Shown: piece after piece, positions 1-5,007 of the stretch
Position numbering within the stretch: the stretch's first letter is position 1
How the letters are laid out: every line of letters begins with the position of its first letter
NCBI GenBank assembly: GCA_949499045.1
Contig: CATEEE010000139.1
Location: forward strand, 1 to 5,007
Direction of reading: 5' to 3'
DNA: 5,007 bases
Origin: Marinobacterium sp. xm-d-530
GTDB taxonomy: Bacteria > Pseudomonadota > Gammaproteobacteria > Pseudomonadales > Balneatricaceae
Notes under the pieces: model-generated
Database searches by the model: none
The model's input: only the letters and a program-made list of their open reading frames with translations
Told to the model about the DNA's origin: nothing
Program-made: the position numbers and the translations under genes

Positions 1-24
1 AACAATCTCTTCGATAGGCGACCG

Positions 25-543
25 ATGCTGATATTGGGAATCGACCCAGGCTCAAGGATTACCGGATACGGCATCATCAATGCTCAGGGCAATAATGCTG
101 AGTACATTGCCAGCGGCTGTATCAAAATCGCTGATGCGACCCTTCCTGATAAGTTAAATCAAGTTTTTAGTGGTGTCTCCGAGCTGATTGAACGCTATCA
201 GCCTCAAGAGTGTGCGATTGAGCAAGTATTCATGTCTCGAAACGCTGACTCGGCACTGAAGCTTGGGCAGGCTAGGGGAGCGGCTATTGTGGCGGCCGTC
301 AATCGAGGCGTAGAGGTTCATGAATACGCAGCACGCCTGGTTAAGCAGGCGGTGGCTGGAACGGGTGCAGCGGATAAAGGTCAGGTCCAGCTGATGGTGC
401 AGCGTATTTTGTCTCTTCCAGGTTTGCCACAAGTCGATGCGGCAGATGGGCTAGCAATAGCCTTATGTCACGCTTATACCCGTCAAGGCTTGATTGCGAC
501 AGCAGGAACGCGTCGTTCGGTAAAAGGGCGATGGAGATTATGA
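25..543 (+). CDS. ruvC: RuvC, Holliday junction resolvase (crossover junction endodeoxyribonuclease)
   Basis: The 172-residue product matches the usual RuvC length (173 in E. coli). It has the RNase H-like fold signature, opening with LILGIDPGSRITGYGII. The four acidic metal-binding catalytic residues sit at the E. coli positions: D7, E66, D138 and D141 (in VDAADGLAIALCHA). F69 and the basic residues K107 and K118, known to matter for junction binding or cutting, are also present. The C-terminus is basic (TRRSVKGRWRL). By family knowledge a RuvC dimer makes symmetrical nicks in four-way junctions during recombinational repair, working with RuvAB encoded immediately downstream. The ATG at 25 is chosen because the protein begins exactly as the family does. 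A weak AGG at 16-18 lies 6 nt upstream. The reading frame stays open to the window edge, so an upstream start cannot be excluded formally, but it is unlikely. Confidence 0.97.
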   Translation: MLILGIDPGSRITGYGIINAQGNNAEYIASGCIKIADATLPDKLNQVFSGVSELIERYQPQECAIEQVFMSRNADSALKLGQARGAAIVAAVNRGVEVHEYAARLVKQAVAGTGAADKGQVQLMVQRILSLPGLPQVDAADGLAIALCHAYTRQGLIATAGTRRSVKGRWRL

Positions 544-560
544 GTGCTTTCTAATAATAT
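532..560 (+). promoter_or_regulatory. weak candidate sigma-70 promoter before ruvA
   Basis: A TGGAGA hexamer (532-537, 4 of 6 matches to TTGACA) lies 17 bp before TAATAT (555-560, 4 of 6 matches to TATAAT). It spans the end of ruvC and the AT-rich 45-bp gap, the only real gap in the window, and could give ruvAB its own start. The match is poor and could be chance, since AT-rich gaps often contain such pairs. Confidence 0.2.
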
Positions 561-577
561 CAATGCGTTACTTTATT

Positions 578-581
578 GAGG
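578..581 (+). promoter_or_regulatory. Shine-Dalgarno site of ruvA
   Basis: GAGG ends 7 nt before the GTG at 589. This spacing supports GTG as the ruvA start, and that start gives the MIGRLTGEL opening typical of RuvA. Confidence 0.8.
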
Positions 582-588
582 TCAGATT

Positions 589-1221
589 GTGATAGGTCGT
601 TTAACAGGTGAGTTGGTAGAGAAGTCACCACCAGAGTTGCTGATTGATGTTTCCGGTGTGGGTTATGAGCTTGAAGCATCCATGAATACCTTCTATAAAT
701 TGCCGGACGTCGGCACGTTTGTAACGCTCTATACCCACTTCGTTGTGCGTGAAGATGCACAGCTGCTGTTCGGTTTTGCCGACAAAAACGAACGTACTCT
801 GTTTCGTACACTGATTAAGGTGAACGGAGTTGGACCTAAGTTGGCGTTAACCATCTTGTCTGGAATCTCCGTTCAAGAGTTTATTAGAACGGTGCAGCAT
901 GAAGACAGTACCGCTTTGGTTCGTCTTCCAGGTGTCGGTAAGAAGACCGCAGAGCGTCTAATTATCGAGATGAAGGATAAGCTCGATCGTTTAGAGCTTC
1001 CGACGAGTGTTGAAGCCGACCTGAGTGATTTTGCAATGCCAATCGTGGATACGAAGCCTGCAGTCGATTACAGAACGGATGCTGAGACGGCTCTGGTGGC
1101 ATTGGGTTATAAACCACTGCAAGCAACTAAGGCGATTGAAAAAGCGGTAACTGAATTGGGTGAATCTGCTGATACCGAATCTCTGATTCGACAGGCGCTT
1201 AAAATGATGGTGGCAGGTTAG
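589..1221 (+). CDS. ruvA: RuvA, Holliday junction branch migration complex DNA-binding subunit
   Basis: The 210-residue protein is slightly longer than E. coli RuvA (203). Domain I (about 1-65) is the OB fold beginning MIGRLTGEL. It contains the acidic pin E55-D56 within VREDAQLLFGF, which in E. coli sits at the junction centre. Domain II (about 66-140) carries two helix-hairpin-helix motifs, VNGVGPKLALTIL (78-90) and LPGVGKKTAERLI (113-125), for sequence-independent DNA backbone binding. After an acidic linker, domain III (about 163-210, with ALVALGYKPLQATKAI) is the flexible part that contacts RuvB. RuvA tetramers hold the junction square-planar and load RuvB. The start is GTG with a good ribosome site. 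The gene lies 45 bp after ruvC and its stop is 1 nt before the ruvB start, so ruvA and ruvB are probably translationally coupled. No LexA operator is visible upstream. Confidence 0.97.
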   Translation: MIGRLTGELVEKSPPELLIDVSGVGYELEASMNTFYKLPDVGTFVTLYTHFVVREDAQLLFGFADKNERTLFRTLIKVNGVGPKLALTILSGISVQEFIRTVQHEDSTALVRLPGVGKKTAERLIIEMKDKLDRLELPTSVEADLSDFAMPIVDTKPAVDYRTDAETALVALGYKPLQATKAIEKAVTELGESADTESLIRQALKMMVAG

Positions 1222-1222
1222 T

Positions 1223-2236
1223 ATGCAGATAGAACCTGATCGTTTTATATCGCCGGTTAAAACCCCCAATGAAGAGGTGCATGATCGTGCGGTTCGACCT
1301 AAGACACTTCAAGATTACGAAGGTCAGCCGCAGGTTCGAGAGCAGATGGAGATATTTATCCACGCAGCTCGCAATCGTAATGAAGCGCTGGATCATACTT
1401 TGATCTTCGGTCCACCAGGCTTGGGTAAAACCACGCTGGCCAATATTATCGCGAATGAAATGGGCAGTGAGATTAAAACCACCTCAGGTCCTGTTTTAGA
1501 AAAGGCGGGTGATATTGCGGCGCTTCTGACAAATCTAGAGCCGGGTGATGTGCTCTTTATTGACGAGATTCATCGGCTCAGTGCCAGTGTTGAGGAGGTG
1601 CTCTACCCAGCGATGGAAGATTATCAGCTCGACATTATGATTGGTGAAGGTCCTGCAGCTCGCTCTATTAAGCTTGAGCTGCCACCTTTTACGCTGGTTG
1701 GTGCGACGACACGTGCTGGCTTGTTGACCTCCCCCCTCCGTGATCGCTTCGGGATAGTGCAGCGTTTAGAGTTTTACTCTATTGCCGATCTAACCAATAT
1801 TGTGATGAGAACAGCTCGCTTGAGTGGTTCAGAGATGGATGAAGGCGGTGCGCACGAGATTGCACGTCGTTCACGTGGTACCCCACGTATTGCGAACCGT
1901 CTTCTACGTCGTGCACGTGACTTCTCTGAGGTGAAAGGGGATGGTCGTATTACCGAAGAGATGGCAGATCTTGCGTTGAATATGCTTAATGTCGATCAGC
2001 ACGGCTTTGATCACATGGACCGTCGAATGCTACTCGCTATGTTAGAAAAATTTGGTGGTGGCCCTGTTGGTGTAGACAGTCTAGCGGCTGCCATCAGTGA
2101 AGAACGTGATACCATCGAAGACGTTTTGGAGCCGTATTTGATTCAGCAAGGTTTTGTCATGCGTACGCCAAGAGGGCGTGTCTTAACAGACCATGCCTAC
2201 CGATACTTTGGTGTCGACAAGCCAGAAGGAAACTAG
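1223..2236 (+). CDS. ruvB: RuvB, Holliday junction branch migration ATPase
   Basis: The 337 residues match the family length (336 in E. coli) and the sequence is strongly conserved along its whole length. The AAA+ core shows Walker A GPPGLGKT (63-70), Walker B LFIDE (111-115, D114-E115), the beta-hairpin region that meets RuvA (about 130-150, MEDYQLDIMIGEGPAARSIK), sensor 1 in GATTRAG (160-166), the arginine finger in SPLRDRFG (170-177, probably R175) and sensor 2 in RGTPRIANRLLRR (218-230). The C-terminal winged-helix domain (about 262-337) carries IEDVLEPYLIQQGF and RTPRGR. Two hexamers flank RuvA and pump DNA through the junction using ATP. The ATG follows the ruvA stop by 1 nt, and its AGG (1215-1217) lies inside the ruvA coding end, which suggests coupled translation. 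Confidence 0.98.
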   Translation: MQIEPDRFISPVKTPNEEVHDRAVRPKTLQDYEGQPQVREQMEIFIHAARNRNEALDHTLIFGPPGLGKTTLANIIANEMGSEIKTTSGPVLEKAGDIAALLTNLEPGDVLFIDEIHRLSASVEEVLYPAMEDYQLDIMIGEGPAARSIKLELPPFTLVGATTRAGLLTSPLRDRFGIVQRLEFYSIADLTNIVMRTARLSGSEMDEGGAHEIARRSRGTPRIANRLLRRARDFSEVKGDGRITEEMADLALNMLNVDQHGFDHMDRRMLLAMLEKFGGGPVGVDSLAAAISEERDTIEDVLEPYLIQQGFVMRTPRGRVLTDHAYRYFGVDKPEGN

Positions 2237-2242
2237 TTTATT

Positions 2243-2659
2243 ATGGCGTTTCAGTGGCCTGTCAGAGTCTACATAGAAGATACCGATTTTGGCGGCATTG
2301 TTTATTACGTCAATTACCTAAAATTTATGGAACGTGCACGAACCGAGTTGTTGCGTTCAGCGGGTTGGTCGCAGCAGGAGTTGTCACAGCAAAATTTAAT
2401 TTTTGTGGTTGGTTCGGTGGACGCGCAGTATTTAGCCCCTGCAAAGTTGGATGACTCATTGGTTGTCAGAACGACAGTTAAAAAACCGCAGGGTGCACGT
2501 GTTAAATTTCTGCAAGCTGTTGTTAAGGAGGGATCTGATAGAGTCCTCTGCCAAGCAGAAATTGAAGTGATATCAGTCACTGGAGCTATGCGTCCTAAAC
2601 GCTGGCCAAAAGAGTTAATTACATCAATAACCCAAGCGCATCCGGAAGCTTGGGATTAA
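2243..2659 (+). CDS. ybgC: YbgC, tol-pal-associated acyl-CoA thioesterase (hot-dog fold)
   Basis: The 138-residue protein belongs to the 4-hydroxybenzoyl-CoA thioesterase/YbgC family (134 residues in E. coli). The signature VRVYIEDTDFGGIVYYVNYLKF (8-28) contains the catalytic aspartate D15, equivalent to D18 in E. coli, followed by ERARTELLR on the long helix. Family members hydrolyse acyl-CoA thioesters in the cytoplasm. E. coli YbgC acts on acyl-CoA in vitro and contacts phospholipid-synthesis enzymes, and its precise role in the Tol system is unsettled. The histidine after VVY in E. coli is tyrosine here (Y22). The gene lies 6 nt after ruvB and 12 nt before tolQ, its usual position at the head of the tol cluster. 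An AAGGA at 2226-2230 within the ruvB end is a somewhat distant ribosome site (12 nt). Confidence 0.94.
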   Translation: MAFQWPVRVYIEDTDFGGIVYYVNYLKFMERARTELLRSAGWSQQELSQQNLIFVVGSVDAQYLAPAKLDDSLVVRTTVKKPQGARVKFLQAVVKEGSDRVLCQAEIEVISVTGAMRPKRWPKELITSITQAHPEAWD

Positions 2660-2660
2660 T

Positions 2661-2665
2661 AGGAG
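2661..2665 (+). promoter_or_regulatory. Shine-Dalgarno site that fixes the tolQ start
   Basis: A strong AGGAG lies between the ybgC stop and tolQ. It touches the in-frame TTG at 2666 directly (0 nt), which is not a workable spacing, but sits 6 nt before the GTG at 2672. GTG 2672 is therefore the supported start. Confidence 0.85.
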
Positions 2666-2671
2666 TTGGGT

Positions 2672-3349
2672 GTGGAAGATCAGCTGTCGATTTGGAGTCT
2701 CGTATTTGGTGCGAGTTTCGTCGTCCAGTTAGTTATGTTGTCGCTATTGGCGGCTTCATTTTTATCTTGGGTTGTTATCTTTCAACGTCGCCGTGTCATC
2801 AGCGGTGCACAAAAAGCGTTCAAGGCGTTTGAAGAACGTTTTTGGTCAGGTGCCGATCTGGGTCAGCTGTACCGAGAAGCGAACGCTGAACCTAATTCAG
2901 AGAGTGGTGCTGAAAATATTTTTCGCGCCGGTCTTAAAGAGTTTACAAGGCTGACTCAGCAGTCTAATGCCGATCCCGATATGGTGATGAATGGTGTTCA
3001 GCGCGCCATGCGTGTAGCGATGGCTCGTGAAGAGGAGAAACTCGAAGCGCACCTTCCTTTCCTTGCGACGGTGGGATCAACCAGTCCTTATGTCGGTCTG
3101 TTTGGAACCGTCTGGGGGATCATGAATGCGTTCCGTGGTTTGGCTAACGTTCAGCAAGCGACACTTGCCTCAGTAGCGCCGGGTATCTCAGAGGCCTTGA
3201 TTGCAACAGCCATTGGTCTGTTTGCGGCGATTCCAGCTGTTGTAGCCTACAACCGCTACTCAGCATCGGTTGATTCTCTGTTGAACAGTTACGAAACCTT
3301 CGCAGATGAGTTCTCTAGTATTCTCTACCGTCGCGTACATGCTCGTTAA
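2672..3349 (+). CDS. tolQ: TolQ, inner-membrane proton-channel subunit of the Tol-Pal motor
   Basis: Starting at GTG 2672 the product has 225 residues (E. coli 230) and opens MEDQLSIWSLVFGASFVVQL. It belongs to the MotA/TolQ/ExbB family, with three membrane segments: about 13-37, 130-157 and 168-193. The large cytoplasmic loop between the first two carries AFEERFWSG and ENIFRAGLKEF. Conserved threonines lining the channel, T146 in GLFGTVWGIM and T179 in ALIATAIGLFAAIPAV, match E. coli T145 and T178. In the family, five TolQ subunits surround two TolR helices and convert proton flow into force on TolA. It lies 12 nt after ybgC and 9 nt before tolR. The longer reading from TTG 2666 would add two residues but is disfavoured by the ribosome-site spacing. 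Confidence 0.96.
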   Translation: MEDQLSIWSLVFGASFVVQLVMLSLLAASFLSWVVIFQRRRVISGAQKAFKAFEERFWSGADLGQLYREANAEPNSESGAENIFRAGLKEFTRLTQQSNADPDMVMNGVQRAMRVAMAREEEKLEAHLPFLATVGSTSPYVGLFGTVWGIMNAFRGLANVQQATLASVAPGISEALIATAIGLFAAIPAVVAYNRYSASVDSLLNSYETFADEFSSILYRRVHAR

Positions 3350-3358
3350 GGTTGAGTG

Positions 3359-3775
3359 ATGATTAGGCGTCAGCGCGCAAAGCGCAAATTGAATGCAGAG
3401 ATCAACGTCGTACCCTATATCGACGTAACCCTAGTACTGCTAATTATCTTCATGGTGACAGCGCCCATGTTGACTCAGGGGGTTGATGTGGAGTTGCCTA
3501 AAGCCTCCTCTGAACCGGTAGAGACCCAGGATGAAGAGCCGTTGATCGTGACAGTTGATGCTGAAGGGCTCTACTACATTAACTTAGGTGAAGATGAGAC
3601 GGTTCCGAAAAGTGCTGAACAGATAGCAGGTCAAATCAGGCAGATACTTTCAGTTAATCCCGGCAAAATGATGCTGGTGCGTGGTGATCGTCAAGCGAGC
3701 TATGATCAAGTGGTTCAGTTAATGGTGCTGTTACAAGGCGCAGGAGCTGAACGAGTTGGTTTGGTGACGGAGTAG
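3359..3775 (+). CDS. tolR: TolR, inner-membrane subunit of the Tol-Pal motor
   Basis: The 138-residue product (E. coli 142) belongs to the ExbD/TolR family. A basic cytoplasmic N-terminus (RRQRAKRK) and the conserved LNAEINVVPYIDV lead into one membrane helix (about 21-38), which carries D22, equivalent to the protonatable D23 of E. coli TolR. The periplasmic part (about 39-138) has the family pattern ELPKA, PLIVTVDAEGLYYIN, MMLVRGDRQASYDQVVQLM and GAERVGLVTE. It works with TolQ and contacts TolA and peptidoglycan. Two adjacent in-frame starts exist, GTG 3356 and ATG 3359. TAAGG at 3347-3351, overlapping the tolQ stop, lies 7 nt before the ATG but only 4 nt before the GTG, so ATG is chosen. 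The overlap points to coupling with tolQ. Confidence 0.96.
   Translation: MIRRQRAKRKLNAEINVVPYIDVTLVLLIIFMVTAPMLTQGVDVELPKASSEPVETQDEEPLIVTVDAEGLYYINLGEDETVPKSAEQIAGQIRQILSVNPGKMMLVRGDRQASYDQVVQLMVLLQGAGAERVGLVTE
3769..3772 (+). promoter_or_regulatory. Shine-Dalgarno site supporting the TTG start of tolA
   Basis: GGAG inside the last codons of tolR ends 7 nt before TTG 3780. An in-frame stop (TGA at 3765) closes the frame just upstream, so TTG 3780 is the first usable start and leaves the whole membrane anchor in the product. Confidence 0.8.
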
Positions 3776-3779
3776 ATTC

Positions 3780-4727
3780 TTGTTCGACCGTAGTTATCTT
3801 TTGCCAACTCTATTTGCTGCACTGGTTCATGCACTGGTGTTAGTGGTGATTTCTGGGGTTTGGATCGGTCAAGAGGTGGATCGTAAAGCGCAGCCGCGAC
3901 ATATCGAGGCACGTATGGTTGATCTATCAGCGCTGGCTGAAAAGAAAGCGGCTGAAGAGAAGTTGATGAAAGATAAAGCGGCCGCTGAAGTTGCGAAGAA
4001 AAAAGCCGCTGAACGAGCCAAACAAGCCAAAGCTGAAGAGGCTAAGCGCAAGAAAGCGGCTGACGCCAAACGTAAGGCGGATGCCAAAAAGGCCGCCGAG
4101 AAGAAAAAGGCCGACGAGGCAAAACGATTAAAAGCCGCAGAAGCTAAGAAAAAAGCAGACGCTGAGCGAAAAGCAGCGGAACGTAAAAAAGCAGAAGCGG
4201 CTAAGAAAAAAGCCGACGCTGATGCTAAAAAAGCTAAGTTAAAAGCCGCTGAAGAGGCTAAGAAAAAGGCCGAAGCTAAAAAGCGTCAAGCCGAGGAAGC
4301 TAAACGCAAAGCGGCAGAAGAGGCTAAACGAAAAGCTGACGCAGAGCGTAAGGCTCAAGAGCAAGCCGAAGCAAAACGTCGCGAAGAGCTTGCAAGGCAG
4401 CGTGCCGCAGCAGCTGAAAAAGCAGCTCAAACAGTAGCGGATGTAGGGGCTTATATTCGCACCCTGACAGAGGATAATTGGCGTCTTCCATCTACAGCAC
4501 GTAACGGCATGACGGCCACGGTTCGGATTCACTTCTTCCCATCGGGTGAAGTGGATCTTGCAGAGATTATTAAAAGTAGCGGTGACATGGCTTACGATCG
4601 ATCAGTACTGCAAGCGATTGAGCGTGTAGGGCAGTATGAGTTGATTGCTAGCGTAGATCCGATTACGTTTGAGCGAAATTTACGTCGAGTGTTAATTGAA
4701 TTTAGACCTGAGGGATTGAGATGGTAA
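3780..4727 (+). CDS. tolA: TolA, periplasm-spanning coupler of the Tol-Pal system
   Basis: The 315-residue protein is shorter than E. coli TolA (421). Domain I is one N-terminal membrane anchor (about 8-29, LLPTLFAALVHALVLVVISG). Its H17 corresponds to E. coli H22, implicated in contact with TolQR, while the serine four residues earlier in E. coli is alanine here. Domain II (about 52-218) is an Ala/Lys/Glu/Arg/Asp-rich stalk with no Gly, Pro or aromatic residue, as expected for a long uninterrupted helix. Domain III (about 220-315), with MTATVRIHFFPSGEVDLAEI and YDRSVLQAIERV, is the TonB/TolA-like C-terminal fold that binds TolB and, in other species, colicins and phage proteins. There are no cysteines, so the disulfide of E. 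coli domain III is absent. TTG starts the gene 4 nt after tolR, and its stop overlaps tolB. Confidence 0.95.
   Translation: MFDRSYLLPTLFAALVHALVLVVISGVWIGQEVDRKAQPRHIEARMVDLSALAEKKAAEEKLMKDKAAAEVAKKKAAERAKQAKAEEAKRKKAADAKRKADAKKAAEKKKADEAKRLKAAEAKKKADAERKAAERKKAEAAKKKADADAKKAKLKAAEEAKKKAEAKKRQAEEAKRKAAEEAKRKADAERKAQEQAEAKRREELARQRAAAAEKAAQTVADVGAYIRTLTEDNWRLPSTARNGMTATVRIHFFPSGEVDLAEIIKSSGDMAYDRSVLQAIERVGQYELIASVDPITFERNLRRVLIEFRPEGLRW
4143..4313 (+). repeat. degenerate 57-bp tandem repeat in the TolA stalk
   Basis: Three units begin at 4143, 4200 and 4257. Each opens with a 21-nt block reading GCTAAGAAAAA(A/G)GC and encoding AKKKAD/E-A. The first two blocks agree at 20 of 21 bases and the second and third at 19 of 21. 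The remaining 36 nt of each unit have drifted but stay Ala/Lys/Glu-rich. At protein level AKKKA(D/E) recurs exactly every 19 residues (122, 141, 160). Similar AKRKAD blocks occur outside this register at residues 96 and 182. Confidence 0.55.
4710..4715 (+). promoter_or_regulatory. Shine-Dalgarno site of tolB inside tolA
   Basis: GAGGGA in the last codons of tolA ends 5 nt before the tolB ATG at 4721, supporting that start and coupled translation. Confidence 0.75.
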
Positions 4728-5007
4728 ATCTTAACCAAGTTAAAAGCCTGTTATTTGTTTTGTTGTGGGTACCACTGATCGTTAAAGCTGAATTGGTTGT
4801 CGAAGTGACGCAGGGGCTTTCTGAACCAACACCGGTTGCGGTTGTGCCCTTTAAGTGGACAGGGCAGGGGGCGCTTCCTGAGGATATTGCACAAATTGTT
4901 GACCAAGATTTGTCACGTTCAGGTCTGTTTACTACCTTACCAAGATCCGCGATGTTAAGTCTGCCCTCTGAGCGAAGTCAGGTCTTCTTCCGTGATTGGC
5001 GAATGAC
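4721..5007 (+). CDS. tolB: TolB, periplasmic Tol-Pal protein (N-terminal part, cut by window edge)
   Basis: Only the first 95 residues are present. The family is about 430 residues, so the beta-propeller lies outside the window. The start MVNLNQVKSLLFVLLWVPLIVKA is a Sec signal peptide with a likely cut after A23, giving a mature protein beginning ELVVEVTQGL. That N-terminal strand corresponds to the E. coli TolB segment known to engage TolA domain III. The next part, PVAVVPFKWTGQGALPEDIAQIVDQDLSRSGLF, matches the conserved opening of the TolB N-terminal domain, including the PEDI and DL-RSG-F pattern. TolB shuttles between TolA and the outer-membrane lipoprotein Pal. The ATG overlaps the end of tolA by 7 nt (ATGGTAA), so translation is probably coupled. 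The pal gene is expected to follow, but it is not in the window. Confidence 0.94.
   Translation, partial: MVNLNQVKSLLFVLLWVPLIVKAELVVEVTQGLSEPTPVAVVPFKWTGQGALPEDIAQIVDQDLSRSGLFTTLPRSAMLSLPSERSQVFFRDWRM

Noticed and set aside
1..24. Possible end of an upstream gene such as yebC
   Set aside because: yebC commonly precedes ruvC, but 24 bases are too few to recognise its C-terminus, so no feature is called.
506..518. Inverted repeat GAACG-CGT-CGTTC near the end of ruvC
   Set aside because: The stem is only 5 bp, lies within coding sequence and has no U tract, so it is not a credible terminator or operator.
154..1396. Minus-strand and alternative-frame open frames of 65-92 codons across the ruv genes
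   Set aside because: They overlap fully conserved genes, have no supporting ribosome site or family motif, and are shadows of coding sequence.
1873..1888. Perfect 6-bp inverted repeat ACGTGG-TACC-CCACGT with a 4-nt loop
   Set aside because: It falls on codons for the conserved RGTPR sensor-2 motif of RuvB, has no following T run, and is explained by coding.
4140..4280. Many A-rich runs (AAAAAA followed by G) in tolA that resemble slippery frameshift sites
   Set aside because: The runs are read as AAA AAA G rather than in the A AAA AAG register, the tolA frame is continuous to its conserved C-terminal domain, and the other frames give no meaningful product.
3869..4532. Long open frames on the minus strand opposite tolA, rich in Phe, Leu, Ser and Ala
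   Set aside because: They are reverse reads of the Lys/Ala-rich stalk codons, with no ribosome site and no recognisable domain.
1..5007. Search for an undescribed system, mobile element, CRISPR array or RNA gene
   Set aside because: Coding sequence of recognised housekeeping genes fills nearly the whole window, and no repeats, tRNA-like folds, transposase motifs or composition shifts stand out apart from the tolA stalk bias.

Overview
This window is a stretch of gammaproteobacterial chromosome holding two housekeeping modules head to tail on the + strand: ruvC-ruvA-ruvB (Holliday-junction processing) followed by ybgC-tolQ-tolR-tolA-tolB (Tol-Pal envelope system). Every gene was identified by reading its translation against well-known family motifs. 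The roughly even base composition, the order ruvCAB-ybgC-tolQRAB and protein details (for example the VYYVNYLKFMERARTE stretch of YbgC) resemble Pseudomonas and marine Oceanospirillales-type bacteria more than enterics, where ruv and tol lie apart. Genus cannot be fixed from the window, so this placement is an inference.

Layout: ruvC (25-543) is followed by the only real gap, 45 bp, holding the ruvA ribosome site and at best a weak promoter. Then come ruvA (589-1221), ruvB (1223-2236), ybgC (2243-2659), tolQ (2672-3349), tolR (3359-3775), tolA (3780-4727) and the first 95 codons of tolB (4721-5007, cut by the window edge). From ruvA on, the junctions are 1, 6, 12, 9, 4 and -7 nt. There is no room for a terminator, which suggests one transcript or heavily coupled translation. 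Non-ATG starts are common: GTG for ruvA and tolQ, TTG for tolA, each backed by a correctly spaced Shine-Dalgarno sequence.

Function: RuvA tetramers bind four-way junctions, RuvB hexamers pump branch migration and RuvC dimers cut the junction. YbgC is a hot-dog acyl-CoA thioesterase. TolQ and TolR form the proton-driven inner-membrane motor, TolA spans the periplasm, and TolB with Pal (expected just downstream, outside the window) connects to the outer membrane and peptidoglycan during cell division.

I found no mobile element, RNA gene, CRISPR array or sign of transfer, and no credible undescribed system. Catalytic and motif residues are intact in all genes. The points worth a second look are modest: start-codon choice (especially tolQ), the compact Gly/Pro-free TolA stalk with a 57-bp repeat, absence of a visible LexA box before ruvA or ruvC, and the tight ruv-tol linkage.
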